DNA of 64,000 nucleotides from Phycisphaerae bacterium (GTDB lineage Bacteria > Chloroflexota > Anaerolineae > 4572-78 > J111), in contig JANQQF010000120.1 of NCBI GenBank assembly GCA_028285035.1, positions 223,072-287,071 of the forward strand, in the 5' to 3' direction. The translations under genes were made by a program, and so were the position numbers. Below the pieces are notes generated by a model. It was not told the origin of the DNA. It ran no database searches and saw only the letters and a list, made by a program, of their open reading frames with translations. Positions 9,795-18,888 of this stretch are shown here, one piece after another (the stretch's first letter is position 1; every line of letters begins with the position of its first letter).

Positions 9795-9896
9795 TTTGAT
9801 CAAATCTGGTCTATGATTTGCTGTATATGTCAATCGATTTAAAGTATGTTATATTAGGCTAAAGATTACCCAAATATTTGGAGGCTCATAATAATT

Positions 9897-10250
9897 ATGA
9901 CTGAATATATAGAAACAAAAGCCAAAGATGGCTCAACCATTCGTATCGAAGTAGATGCCGATCCAAAAGGCTCTGCTGGTTTTGCCGGACGGTTGGCCGA
10001 TAGCTCTGATGTGTCGACTGAAGCAGCAAAGGATGCTTATGATCAAACACTACAGACCATTCAAGCGTGTGCCAATGGCGTAATTGATACTATTCACGGG
10101 CTTAGTACCCAACCAAGTGCAGCTTCATTTGAATTTGCTATAAAAGTTGATGCAAATTCTGGGGCGTTGATTGCTAAATCAGGTGGAGACGCTCACTTTA
10201 AAGTATCATTAAGCTGGAAACAACCAGATCCAGAAAAAGATAAAGAGTAA
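9897..10250 (+). CDS. Small Trypco1-like (CU044_2847-type) protein
   Basis: A 117-aa protein. The N-terminal strand TIRIEVDA is followed by a helical stretch (about 38-68), then EFAIKVDANSGALIAKSG and a terminal VSLSWK motif. This order (IEV strand, helix, Pro, E-F-x-I-K-V, G-x-L-I-A, k-V-x-L-x-W) resembles the trypsin-co-occurring domain 1 family. Members are often encoded beside trypsin-like proteases or conflict-system NTPases. No protease or NTPase neighbour is visible here, so the link to such systems is not supported locally. The family call is from memory of the pattern. Confidence 0.6.
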   Translation: MTEYIETKAKDGSTIRIEVDADPKGSAGFAGRLADSSDVSTEAAKDAYDQTLQTIQACANGVIDTIHGLSTQPSAASFEFAIKVDANSGALIAKSGGDAHFKVSLSWKQPDPEKDKE

Positions 10251-10271
10251 AAAATTTCTTTCTGAACCTAT

Positions 10272-10304
10272 CCGAGCCAAGCAAATTTTTGCTTGGCTCT
10301 TTTA
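10272..10304 (+). terminator. Rho-independent terminator
   Basis: GAGCCAAGCAAA / TTTGCTTGGCTC stem with a tight loop, followed by TTTTATTTT, 24 bp after the Trypco1-like gene. Confidence 0.9.
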
Positions 10305-10414
10305 TTTTGTTTTATTTGCCTCTTCGTTCCTTGTAAAAATCTTGAAACTATTGAACTTCAACCCCGTTTCGTGTATGATGACATAATATCCAAAATTTAT
10401 TGAAGGAGTAGTAA

Positions 10415-12199
10415 ATGCCATTTGAATTAATTATTGCTTTTGGTATTTTGCTGGGTGCCTTAGTTATTTTTATTTTGGATATCTATCCAATAGATTTTGT
10501 CGCTTTCACGATTATGGGCCTGGTATTAGTACTTGGCCCAATCTTGGGAGTAACACCCCAGGAAGCAATCTCAGGGTTCAGTAATCCAGCGACAATTACG
10601 ATTCTAGCAATGTTCGTGCTCAGTGCCGGTATCAATCGCACGGGATTGATTAACTTATTGGCCCAGCGTATGATCCGTTTTGCTGGGAAGAGCGAAATAC
10701 GTCAACTGATTACCGTGATGGTTGTCGTTAGCCCTATTTCCGCTTTTATCAACAATACGGCTGCCGTGGCCTTATTGATCCCCTCAGTAATTACGATGGC
10801 TCGTGAACATGGTCGAGCGCCCTCAAAGCTGTTGATCCCACTTTCCTATTTTTCACAATTAGCTGGCGCATTAACCTTGATTGGAACAGCTACTAACATT
10901 TTGGCCAGTTCCCTCTCGGCCCGAGAAGGATTTGGGGGCTTTGGAATGTTTGAATTTACACAGGTAGGGGTGTTGATTTTTGTGACAGGGGCATTGTATC
11001 TAATTTTTCTTAGTGGCCGTTTGCTTCCAGAGCGCCGTTTAGAGTCTGAGATTGCTGAAGATTATCGAATGGGCGAATATTTGACGGAAATTGTCATTTT
11101 GGACAATTCGCCCTTAATTGGGAAAACTTTAGTCGATGGGCACTTTCGAGAGCAGTTTAAGATAGAGGTACTTGAGGTTCTGCGGGATCGTCAAAAACTA
11201 CAACATCCTTTAGCTGAACATATTCTACAGGCGGGTGACATTCTCTTTGTTCAAACTGGAACCAAACAACTATTAAAGTTGAAAGATGTCAAAGGTCTGG
11301 CGATTGAGCCGGAATTAGAGCTTCCAGCCGAAGATTTGAAGATGAACCAGCGGAAACTTTTAGAGGTTATTATTGCCCCTAACTCAAATTTGATTGGTGG
11401 GACGTTAAAATCGACAAACTTTCGTCATCATTACAACTGTACAGTAATTGCTATTCGTAAACACGGCTCTGTCCTGAGGGAGCGGTTGAGCCGTGTCGTC
11501 TTAAACTTTGGTGATACATTGCTGTTGCGTGGCTCATCCCCAGTCATTGATCTTATGAAGGTTGAACCAGGATTTATTGTGACAGAAGAGTTAGAACAAA
11601 CAATGTATCGTCAAGACAAAATTCCTATCGCCTTAGCCATCATTATCGGGGTTGTTGGTTTGGCTGCTTTTGGCCAGCCAATTCTGGTAACCTCTATTGC
11701 AGGGTGTATTCTGATGGTTTTGACCGGGTGTTTAAAGGTTAATGAATTGCATGAAGCAATCCGTTGGGATGTCATTTTCTTGTTATCTGGGATTATTCCT
11801 CTGGGGCTAGCCTTGCAGCGAACGGGGGGCGCAGATTTATTAGCGAGCGTTGCTACATTATCTGCAAATTATGTTCCACCATTAGTTGTTTTGATTGTGT
11901 TTTACATTATGAGTGTAGTTATTGCTGAGTTTATTTCTCATAGTGGTGCGGTTGTAATTATGGTTCCCGTTGGCATTGCCACAGCCCAGTCGTTAGGTCT
12001 AGACCCAAGAGCGTTTGTGTTGGCTAGTATGTTTGCTGCCTCGATGAGCTTTTCAACACCTGTTGGCTATCAAACCAATACAATGGTTTACGGTCCTGGT
12101 GGCTACAAATTCTTGGACTACGTCAAAGTGGGTGCCCCCTTAAGCTTGTTATTAGCCATCACCACGCCAATATTTATTTATTTGGTGTGGGGCCTGTAA
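10415..12199 (+). CDS. SLC13/DASS family permease with two RCK_C (TrkA-C) domains
   Basis: A 594-aa inner-membrane transporter. Membrane helices fill residues 1-200 and 395-594. Between them are two soluble TrkA-C-like domains (about 205-290 and 300-385) with the repeated ILDNSPLIGKTL / IAPNSNLIGGTL pattern. The SNPATITILAMF and FINNTAAVALLIPSV stretches match the ion/substrate motifs of the ArsB/CitT/DASS superfamily. Members move sulfate, dicarboxylates or other anions with Na+ or H+; the substrate cannot be read here. The RBS GAAGGAG lies ahead of ATG 10415. It stands alone between a terminator and tRNA-Cys. Confidence 0.9.
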   Translation: MPFELIIAFGILLGALVIFILDIYPIDFVAFTIMGLVLVLGPILGVTPQEAISGFSNPATITILAMFVLSAGINRTGLINLLAQRMIRFAGKSEIRQLITVMVVVSPISAFINNTAAVALLIPSVITMAREHGRAPSKLLIPLSYFSQLAGALTLIGTATNILASSLSAREGFGGFGMFEFTQVGVLIFVTGALYLIFLSGRLLPERRLESEIAEDYRMGEYLTEIVILDNSPLIGKTLVDGHFREQFKIEVLEVLRDRQKLQHPLAEHILQAGDILFVQTGTKQLLKLKDVKGLAIEPELELPAEDLKMNQRKLLEVIIAPNSNLIGGTLKSTNFRHHYNCTVIAIRKHGSVLRERLSRVVLNFGDTLLLRGSSPVIDLMKVEPGFIVTEELEQTMYRQDKIPIALAIIIGVVGLAAFGQPILVTSIAGCILMVLTGCLKVNELHEAIRWDVIFLLSGIIPLGLALQRTGGADLLASVATLSANYVPPLVVLIVFYIMSVVIAEFISHSGAVVIMVPVGIATAQSLGLDPRAFVLASMFAASMSFSTPVGYQTNTMVYGPGGYKFLDYVKVGAPLSLLLAITTPIFIYLVWGL

Positions 12200-12210
12200 T
12201 TGCGAAAAAT

Positions 12211-12238
12211 TTGACGGATTAAAAAGATATGCTAGAAT
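12211..12238 (+). promoter_or_regulatory. Promoter for tRNA-Cys
   Basis: TTGACG at 12211-12216, a 16-bp spacer, and TAGAAT at 12233-12238. The predicted start is about 12245, a dozen bases before the tRNA. Confidence 0.7.
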
Positions 12239-12257
12239 ACCGTTCTTGTGAATTTAC

Positions 12258-12329
12258 GGCGACGTAGCCAAGTGGTAAGGCGGGGGTCTGCAAAACCCTT
12301 ATTCGCGGGTTCGAATCCCGCCGTCGCCT
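12258..12329 (+). tRNA. tRNA-Cys(GCA)
   Basis: A cloverleaf can be drawn. The 7-bp acceptor is GGCGACG/CGTCGCC, the anticodon arm is GGGGT-CTGCAAA-ACCCT with anticodon GCA, and the T arm is GCGGG-TTCGAAT-CCCGC. The discriminator is U and CCA is not encoded. Its own promoter lies upstream and a hairpin terminator follows at once. Confidence 0.95.
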
Positions 12330-12335
12330 TTTCGA

Positions 12336-12358
12336 GGGAGCCTAAATGGCTCCTTTTT
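12336..12358 (+). terminator. Terminator after tRNA-Cys, overlapping the end of a convergent gene
   Basis: GGAGCC-TAAAT-GGCTCC followed by TTTTT, 7 bp after the tRNA. The last sense codons and stop of the convergent glycosyltransferase (12342-12344) lie inside the hairpin. Confidence 0.85.
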
Positions 12359-13490
12359 GTTTTTCTTCATAAAGCCAATAATAAAGCTCCGCCAATTCAT
12401 CGGCGCACTTTTGCCAGGAGAATTTTTTAGCTTGATGTAAGCCTTTTTCCACTAAATTGTTGCGTAGGTCTGTATCAGATAGTAGATTGCCAAGTGCTTG
12501 TGTCAAAGCCAAGGTATCTGTTGGGTCAAAAAGTAGTCCTGCCTCACCTACGACTTCGGGCAAGCTGGAACTGTTGCTGCTGATCACTGGGACACCACTG
12601 GCCATTGCCTCTAGAGGAGGTAAGCCGAATCCTTCAAATAATGAAGGGTATACAAAAATTTCGGCTAACTGATAACACAATGGTAAATCCACCTCATCAA
12701 TGTAGCCAGGAAAAATGACAAGTTCAGATAACCCCAAGTTCTGTAGCTTCTGGAAAAAGTCGTCATACAACCACCCTTTTTTGCCGATTAAGACGAGCTT
12801 TAGATCGGGCCAATCGGCCAGAACAGCCTTGAAAGCCTCCAGCAGGCGAGCTAAGTTTTTTCGAGGCTCAATCGTAGCGACATGAAGAATAAAGCGTTCA
12901 GGAAGATTATATTTTTGCCGAACAGCCTCCAATTTGGTTTTATCCTCAGTTGGCTTGAAAATGGGTGAAGCAGCTTCGTAGATAACCTTAATTTTATCCT
13001 CATTAATGCTATAATACTTGATGGCGTCCTGCCGGGAGCATTCGGAAGGTGTCGTAATGATGTCTGCGGCTCGTAAATAACGAGGCATCGCAAAGGTGAG
13101 GTACCAGCGATTGTATGGCAAATGGTATTCCGGGTAGCGAAGAAAAATCAAATCGTGCAGGGTGTACACTGTCTTTGCCTTCCTGAAATGAGCCAATAAG
13201 TGATTTGTCGCGTGAAAAATATCTGTGGCCTTGAATGTTTGATCCATTGCCCAACGGGTCATATTGGATAACAGCACTCCCATTCGCCAAGGTTTGTTTC
13301 CCACATTCACTGCGGCGTGTGGGATATGGCTTAAATAATCCGGCAACTCGGCGTCACCTTGTCGATTGTAAAACAAAGTGAGATCAAGGTCGGAGCGATG
13401 TGCATCCAGAGCGCGCGCAACCTCACCTGCGTATCGCCCCAGACCCGCATGTTTTTGTGCTGTTGGTGAAACATCAATTGTGACGTTCAT
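12342..13490 (-). CDS. GT4-family glycosyltransferase
   Basis: GT-B retaining glycosyltransferase of 382 aa from ATG 13490; an in-frame TTG at 13517 only adds a poor nine-residue lead. The N-terminus NVTIDVSPTAQKHAGLGRY is typical of the acceptor domain. ATIEPRKNLARLLEAF marks the start of the nucleotide-sugar domain, and the E-x7-E element FEGFGLPPLEAMASGVPVI is the catalytic signature. It is the second gene of a pair with the paralogous transferase at 13562, 71 bp upstream on the same strand, so both probably add successive sugars to a glycolipid or surface polysaccharide. The substrate is unknown. Confidence 0.92.
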   Translation of the reverse strand: MNVTIDVSPTAQKHAGLGRYAGEVARALDAHRSDLDLTLFYNRQGDAELPDYLSHIPHAAVNVGNKPWRMGVLLSNMTRWAMDQTFKATDIFHATNHLLAHFRKAKTVYTLHDLIFLRYPEYHLPYNRWYLTFAMPRYLRAADIITTPSECSRQDAIKYYSINEDKIKVIYEAASPIFKPTEDKTKLEAVRQKYNLPERFILHVATIEPRKNLARLLEAFKAVLADWPDLKLVLIGKKGWLYDDFFQKLQNLGLSELVIFPGYIDEVDLPLCYQLAEIFVYPSLFEGFGLPPLEAMASGVPVISSNSSSLPEVVGEAGLLFDPTDTLALTQALGNLLSDTDLRNNLVEKGLHQAKKFSWQKCADELAELYYWLYEEKQKGAI

Positions 13491-13561
13491 CAGATTGGCC
13501 TTTTTCTTCGGAGACAAAGATGCCTAGGTTACATTGGTGTCATCTTAGTCGAAATGTGTAC

Positions 13562-14698
13562 TTACTTTCGTGTTAAGCTGATGTAAATATCAAACAACGC
13601 CGCTGCCATTGTATCCCAGCTAAATTTTTTGACTTGCTGGAAGCCCGTTTGAATATAGTGCTGTTGGAGATTGCTATCTGTCAATAACTGTCTCATTACT
13701 TGGCACATTTCATCAATATCAAATGGGTCGAATAACAACCCTGCATCTTCGACCACTTCAGGCAATGCAGATCGATTAGCGGCGGCAACCGGTATGCCGC
13801 ACGCCATTGCTTCGAGAAGCGGTATACCAAACCCTTCGTATAGCGACGGATAGATGAATGTTTCGGCCAGATTATACAAATAAGGTAAATCCGCATCAGC
13901 TATAAAGCCGGGAAAATGAACCCGACCAGACAGCCCCTGACGTTCAACTTCGGCAAAGATTGCTTCGTAGTGCCATCCCTTCCCCCCAGCAAGGACCAAT
14001 TCAAAAGGCGCTTCGATTTTTGCGAAGGCTTGAATCAAACGCTGATAATTTTTGCGAGGTTGGAGTGTGCTAACACTCAAGATAAAGGGTGCTTCACCCA
14101 GCTCATATTTCTGCCGAATTTCTGATAACTTGATTTTATCTTCAATAGGCTGAAATTCAGGGGATACGCCGTGATACAAAGTTGTTATTTTTTGGGGTGG
14201 GGTGTTGTATAGCTCAATTAAATCTTGACGGGTGGCCTCAGAAACAGCAATAACATGATCGGCTCGTTCTACTGAGCGAGGAACCCAAGTATTCAGGTGA
14301 TGGCTCATACCAGGCATGACAGATGATGGTTCCCGAACAAATGATAAATCATGAATAGTGACCACGGTTTTTGTATTGGGTTTAACAGGCGGTAGAAAAA
14401 AGTCTGGGGCGTGAAACACATCAACAGGGCCAGTCCACCACTCAACGGGCAACGGTAGCTGTAGCCGATACCAGAGACGTGTTAACCATCGCTCCGTTAG
14501 CCGTGTTGGATGCCAACTCAGGTGATGATTATCCCAATTTGGGTTGGCGTCCTGCCCTGCATCCGCTGAAAAGAGGCGATATTGAGGGTGCGGCTCAAGA
14601 TTCAGCCGGGCAAGGGCTTGAACCATTTCATTGGTGTAGCGTCCGATACCCGCTGATTGATGTATTGCCGATGTATAATCAATTCCAATAGTTAGCAT
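13562..14698 (-). CDS. GT4-family glycosyltransferase (paralogue of neighbour)
   Basis: A 378-aa GT-B enzyme. LTIGIDYTSAIHQSAGIGRY forms the N-terminal glycine loop, STLQPRKNYQRLIQAF starts the donor domain, and YEGFGIPLLEAMACGIPVA carries the catalytic E-x7-E motif. It has no signal peptide or membrane helix, so it is cytoplasmic or peripheral. It heads the two-gene transferase unit and resembles its neighbour over the full length, which suggests an old tandem duplication. Acceptor and sugar are not predictable from sequence. Confidence 0.92.
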   Translation of the reverse strand: MLTIGIDYTSAIHQSAGIGRYTNEMVQALARLNLEPHPQYRLFSADAGQDANPNWDNHHLSWHPTRLTERWLTRLWYRLQLPLPVEWWTGPVDVFHAPDFFLPPVKPNTKTVVTIHDLSFVREPSSVMPGMSHHLNTWVPRSVERADHVIAVSEATRQDLIELYNTPPQKITTLYHGVSPEFQPIEDKIKLSEIRQKYELGEAPFILSVSTLQPRKNYQRLIQAFAKIEAPFELVLAGGKGWHYEAIFAEVERQGLSGRVHFPGFIADADLPYLYNLAETFIYPSLYEGFGIPLLEAMACGIPVAAANRSALPEVVEDAGLLFDPFDIDEMCQVMRQLLTDSNLQQHYIQTGFQQVKKFSWDTMAAALFDIYISLTRK

Positions 14699-14771
14699 GA
14701 TTTGTTAGTCCACTTGAACTGGATAACTATGGACCGCTTTAGATGGATTGTCAAACATTGAAAACAGATGC

Positions 14772-14801
14772 TTGTGATGAGCCTTGAGAGTATGTTATAA
14801 T
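14772..14801 (+). promoter_or_regulatory. Putative promoter for the 14838 gene
   Basis: TTGTGA at 14772-14777, an 18-bp spacer, and TATAAT at 14796-14801. The predicted start is about 30 nt ahead of the ATG. Confidence 0.5.
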
Positions 14802-14837
14802 TTTGGCAAGGATTATTTGTTTGAAGGAAGAGGGCTT

Positions 14838-15461
14838 ATGACGACCAAACTAAAAATCGATTTATCACAGGGGCTATTGGAAGTTGAGGGAACTGAGGCC
14901 TTTGTTAGAAATATTTATGCAGATTTCAAAGCGCATTTTGCTGGTATTGCCCCACCGGAGGATAAGCCAGCAAAACGTCGGCCTCGTCGCAAGAAACCTG
15001 AACCCGCTGTAACGGAACAAGCCAAGCCGGAGCCAAAAAGTTTGCCCGATGTTTCTGGGGCTGATCTCGAGCCTACACCTGCGGAAACACCTGTTCAAAA
15101 ATCCCCAACACGTTCACGTACGACAACCTATACCTACACAATCATTGATGATATCGAGCTGGCTGGTACAAAAAATTATCCTTCTTTGGTAGATTTTATG
15201 GACTCAAAATTGCCCATTACCAATGAGGAGCACAATATCGTATTTCTTTACTATCTTCAGCACTTGCTCAAAGTTAAGCCCATCACAATCAATCATCTCT
15301 ATACCTGTTATCGTTCAGCAAAAATCCGCGCACCCTTAAACATTGAAAATACATTTGATCAGCGAGGCTGGATTAAGGTCGCGAAAAACGGGAATATGAC
15401 CCTGACCGATGCGGGGAAAAAATATGTAGAGCAGAGCCTCCCTAAAAAACTGAAAGGGTGA
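14838..15461 (+). CDS. Unknown protein with basic linker and winged-helix-like C-terminus
   Basis: Start chosen at ATG 14838, preceded by GGAAGAGGG; an earlier ATG at 14784 would add 18 residues that include part of the promoter region. The 207-aa product has a short N-terminal segment (LKIDLSQGLLEVEG, then FVRNIYADFKAHF). A Lys/Arg/Pro linker (about 42-100, KRRPRRKKPEP) follows, then a helical C-terminal domain (about 110-205) ending in TLTDAGKKYVEQSL, which reads like the last helix and wing of a winged-helix fold. DNA binding is possible but unproven. I do not recognise a named family. It lies 153 bp ahead of the NuoEF operon on the same strand. Confidence 0.75.
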   Translation: MTTKLKIDLSQGLLEVEGTEAFVRNIYADFKAHFAGIAPPEDKPAKRRPRRKKPEPAVTEQAKPEPKSLPDVSGADLEPTPAETPVQKSPTRSRTTTYTYTIIDDIELAGTKNYPSLVDFMDSKLPITNEEHNIVFLYYLQHLLKVKPITINHLYTCYRSAKIRAPLNIENTFDQRGWIKVAKNGNMTLTDAGKKYVEQSLPKKLKG

Positions 15462-15614
15462 TCGGACTTGGTCATTAAGTCGCCAAATTTTTATCAAATT
15501 GAGGCGAGCAATCCCCCTTCTCCTATACGCTCTAACCATTTGCCCTCACCCCTAAATTAGGTTACTATTTCAACCCTTTACCAATATCTTTATACTTCTG
15601 CGAAGAGGCAATTA

Positions 15615-17741
15615 ATGACTGAGAAACTCGAAAGATTTACAGCTGACCTGTGGGCAGGTCAAGCTAGCCGAGCTAGTTTGTTTTGGTTGCGGTGTTTTAT
15701 CCAGCACGCTCAGGCAGGTGTGTTACGTTCAGATGTTTGGGTCGATACTGGTCTGCGGGAAGGGGCTGAAGTTCTTGGTCTTGATCCCACAGATTTATCT
15801 CCCCGTTTGGCGCTCTTTGAAGATTATGCTCTATTTCAAGCCGAGCGATTGAAGGATCAGCAGATTTTTTCTGGTGAGGCTTTGACCTCTCTAGATTGGA
15901 ATCGTAAGTATAACCTCTCTTTAGCTTCAGATGTCACTGAAGCATCTGTTTCCGATCAAATTGAACAGTTATGGAGTGAACTCGGTGGTGTTTCGCCCGA
16001 GGCCGAGGCGCTGGAAAAGCTTTTGACCGAGCAAACGACAACTTGGGGACATAATCTACCTGATCGTTCCCGCCTCCCCGAAATTTTGCACGAAGCTCAG
16101 AATATCTATGGCGGCTGGTTGCCTCGTGAGGTGATGGCTCATATTGCCCATAGCCTAAAATTGCCATTGGCTGATGTGTATGGTGTCACTGAATTTTTTA
16201 CGATGTTTTACACCGAACCCATTGGTAAGAAGATTATTCGAGTGTGTGAAGATGCGGCCTGCTCGATGGGTGGATCACACGCTGTAGAAGAGGCGTTGTG
16301 CCATCATCTTCAAGTTGAGCCTAATCAAATGACCGCAGATGGTGAATATACCATTGAGCCGATTCGCTGTTTAGGACTGTGTGATCACGCCCCGGCTGCT
16401 TTGGTCAATGAAACACGCCACTACAATATTTCAACTGACTCCCTTGACTCGTTGCTCAACAATGAGCCTCGAAATGAACAGGTTGAAAATAAAATTGGGG
16501 GTGTAGCTAAGGTTGCTTTGGCCAATGTCAATGTTGTTGATCCGGAAAGTCTGGATGATTATCGGTCGCAGGGAGGAGTAGCTGCATTTCGCAAAGTCTT
16601 AACCCAAATGACCCCGGAGACGGTGATTAGTACCATCAAAGAAAGTGGATTAGTTGGCCGGGGTGGGGCGGCTTTCCCTACAGGATTGAAATGGGAGTTT
16701 ACCGCCGGAAACCCACCTGGACCACGACACGTCATTTGTAACGCGGATGAGAGTGAAGTTGGGGCATTTAAGGATCGGGTTTTGATGGACAATGATCCAT
16801 TTCGCGTGTTAGAAGGTTTGATGATTGCCTGCTATGCAGTTGGGGCCGAGCAAGGGTTCATTTATATTCGTGGCGAGCATCACGAAATTTATCGACGTTT
16901 TGTTCGAGCTGTTAAGGCTTTAGAAGAGGCAGGCTGGCTTGGTGAAAATATTCAAAACTCAGGCTTTACCTGCCACATTGGTGTTCGGCGTGGGGCAGGG
17001 GCTTATATTTGTGGTGAAGAGACTGCGCTGATGGAAGCTCTTGAAGGAAAACGTGGCTTCCCACGGTTGCGCCCACCTTTCCCGACAACGCACGGTCTTT
17101 GGGGTAGACCTACTGTTATCAACAATGTTGAAACCTTCGCCAAGGTTCCAGCGATTATTTTGCACGGTGGGGCTTGGTATCACTCCTTAGGAACCCAGGA
17201 CTCTGCTGGAACGAAACTGTTTGCAGTTAGTGGCTCTGTAAAACGTCCAGGGGTGTATGAAGTGGCCTTTGGCATGCCCTTGCGGTTTCTCATTGAGGAT
17301 TTGGCTGGTGGGGTCATTGAAGGGCGTAAGTTACGAGGCATTCTTACGGGGGGCGCGGCAGGAACTTTCCTTCAACCAGAACACCTTGATACCATTATTA
17401 GCTTTGAGGCCTTCAAAGAAGTGGGTGGCACGATTGGGGCGGGTACGATCATTGTCTTTGATGATACTGTTAATCCGGTTGAGGTTGTTACCACGGTCGG
17501 CGAGTTCTTCTCGCACGAAAGCTGTGGCAAATGTTACCCCTGCCAAATTGGGACACAGCGTCAAGCTGAGATTCTGAATCGTATCCAAAAGGGGCAAGGT
17601 CGCACAGGTGATGTGGACACTATTTTAGAATTAGCTCAAGTGATGACTGATACCAGTATTTGTGGCTTAGGGCAATCTGCAGGCTGGGCTGCGACTGATG
17701 CGATCAAGCGCTGGCCTGAATTTTTTGAGAATGGTAAGTAG
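15615..17741 (+). CDS. NuoE-NuoF fusion, NADH-oxidising diaphorase subunit
   Basis: A 708-aa flavoprotein. An N-terminal extension (1-115) resembles nothing I know. A NuoE/thioredoxin-like [2Fe-2S] part (about 125-285) has CEDAAC near 210 and CLGLC near 252. A NuoF part (about 310-708) has the FMN/NADH loop GRGGAAFPTG near 350, ICGEETALMEALEG, and the [4Fe-4S] motif ESCGKCYPCQIG near 640. It oxidises or reduces NAD(H) and passes electrons to the HoxU/NuoG-like partner encoded 27 bp downstream. No membrane Nuo subunits, hydrogenase or formate dehydrogenase genes are next to it, so the terminal partner is unknown. The ATG at 15615 has a GAAGAGG site. Confidence 0.92.
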   Translation: MTEKLERFTADLWAGQASRASLFWLRCFIQHAQAGVLRSDVWVDTGLREGAEVLGLDPTDLSPRLALFEDYALFQAERLKDQQIFSGEALTSLDWNRKYNLSLASDVTEASVSDQIEQLWSELGGVSPEAEALEKLLTEQTTTWGHNLPDRSRLPEILHEAQNIYGGWLPREVMAHIAHSLKLPLADVYGVTEFFTMFYTEPIGKKIIRVCEDAACSMGGSHAVEEALCHHLQVEPNQMTADGEYTIEPIRCLGLCDHAPAALVNETRHYNISTDSLDSLLNNEPRNEQVENKIGGVAKVALANVNVVDPESLDDYRSQGGVAAFRKVLTQMTPETVISTIKESGLVGRGGAAFPTGLKWEFTAGNPPGPRHVICNADESEVGAFKDRVLMDNDPFRVLEGLMIACYAVGAEQGFIYIRGEHHEIYRRFVRAVKALEEAGWLGENIQNSGFTCHIGVRRGAGAYICGEETALMEALEGKRGFPRLRPPFPTTHGLWGRPTVINNVETFAKVPAIILHGGAWYHSLGTQDSAGTKLFAVSGSVKRPGVYEVAFGMPLRFLIEDLAGGVIEGRKLRGILTGGAAGTFLQPEHLDTIISFEAFKEVGGTIGAGTIIVFDDTVNPVEVVTTVGEFFSHESCGKCYPCQIGTQRQAEILNRIQKGQGRTGDVDTILELAQVMTDTSICGLGQSAGWAATDAIKRWPEFFENGK

Positions 17742-17768
17742 ACAACGACAATCTCTCGGAGACACATA

Positions 17769-18419
17769 ATGAGTGAGACCATAAATTTAACAATCGACGG
17801 TCAAAGTGTGACCGTTCCCAAAGGGACAACAATTTTGGATGCAGCCGCATCAGTTGGTGTTGAAATCCCAACCATTTGCTATCATCCCTCCTTAACACCA
17901 CCAGCAATTTGTCGTTTGTGTACAGTTGAGGTGACAAACCAGCGTGTTTTGCAACCAGCTTGTGTGGTTCCTGTGGCTGAAGATATGGAAGTGAATACTC
18001 AATCTGATCGGGTGAAATCGGGCCAAAAAGTTATTTTGGAACTCTTAGCCTCGACAGTTGATTTGAGTGAGGCTCCCGAAATTGAGCAACAAATCGAAAA
18101 AAGTGGGGCTGATGTAGAGCGCTTTGCGGGTGGCGTCAAACGTGAGTTTGATGTCTTTGAGGACAACCCCTTCTACATCCGAGATTACTCTCAGTGTGTG
18201 ATGTGTTGGCGTTGTATTCAGGTGTGTGCCGAAGATGTTCAGCACACCTTTGCCCTGACTTGGGGTAAGCGTGGTATCGAAAGCCATGTCGCCACCTTCT
18301 TTGATGAAGATATGCCAGATACAACTTGTGTGTTCTGTGGAAACTGTGTTGGGGTTTGCCCGACGGGTGCCCTAAAGGGACTGGTTGAGTGGAAGTTGGA
18401 GCAGGAGTCTAGTGGCTAG
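17769..18419 (+). CDS. HoxU / NuoG N-terminal-like iron-sulfur subunit
   Basis: A 216-aa electron-transfer subunit. A plant-type [2Fe-2S] domain (residues 1-80, cysteines in CYHP, CRLC and QPAC) is followed by two [4Fe-4S] ferredoxin motifs ([11 protein letters not shown] and [12 protein letters not shown]). At this length it matches HoxU or the N-terminal part of NuoG and lacks the molybdopterin domain. It has GGAG ahead of the ATG and sits 27 bp after the NuoEF gene. Together they form a soluble diaphorase able to link NAD(H) to an unseen hydrogenase, formate dehydrogenase or other redox enzyme. Confidence 0.9.
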   Translation: MSETINLTIDGQSVTVPKGTTILDAAASVGVEIPTICYHPSLTPPAICRLCTVEVTNQRVLQPACVVPVAEDMEVNTQSDRVKSGQKVILELLASTVDLSEAPEIEQQIEKSGADVERFAGGVKREFDVFEDNPFYIRDYSQCVMCWRCIQVCAEDVQHTFALTWGKRGIESHVATFFDEDMPDTTCVFCGNCVGVCPTGALKGLVEWKLEQESSG

Positions 18420-18888
18420 TATTGAGTCTATTGTTGCTGACTTTAAATACGGGCGTGCTGAAATTTTACGAGCGATAGCGGGCCTCTCAGAGGCTGAACT
18501 CACTGAGGTGCTCGTGTATGAAGCTTGGACGATCAAAGATATCCTAGCCCATTTGATAGGGTGGGATGAGTGGGTGATTTCTATTCTTCCGCTAATTACT
18601 GAGGCCCGTGCCGACGAAATTCCGCTGATTAATCGTGAGGCTTACAATCAACAAACCCTTAATTTGTGGCAGACTAAATCAGTTGATGAAATTCAACAAA
18701 AGCTACAGGAAACGCATGAGGCGGTCGTACACATGCTCTCAAATCTTGATTATGTCGAAATTGATACACGTCATGAACGCGATGGCCGTGTGATCACAAT
18801 ACGCAGTTACGTCGTAGATGTCGTCGAGGAGCACGAACGTCAACATGCCGCTGAAATTTTGGCGTGGCGGAAAGAGAAGGGGTTATGA
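18412..18888 (+). CDS. DinB/ClbS-like four-helix bundle protein
   Basis: Start chosen at GTG 18412, which has GGAGCAGGAG upstream and overlaps the HoxU-like stop by 8 bp; a TTG at 18385 is less likely. The 158-aa product has [16 protein letters not shown] and, near the C-terminus, [14 protein letters not shown]. The histidines and their spacing fit the metal-binding DinB/ClbS/DfsB bundle. Members act as hydrolases, thiol transferases or protectors against reactive compounds. Its place between a diaphorase and a CMD-type peroxidase-related protein suggests a redox or detoxification role (inference). It overlaps the next start by ATGA. Confidence 0.8.
   Translation: MASIESIVADFKYGRAEILRAIAGLSEAELTEVLVYEAWTIKDILAHLIGWDEWVISILPLITEARADEIPLINREAYNQQTLNLWQTKSVDEIQQKLQETHEAVVHMLSNLDYVEIDTRHERDGRVITIRSYVVDVVEEHERQHAAEILAWRKEKGL

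Noticed and set aside
12248..12430. Open frame across tRNA-Cys
   Set aside because: It is explained by the tRNA and its terminator and has no RBS or domain.
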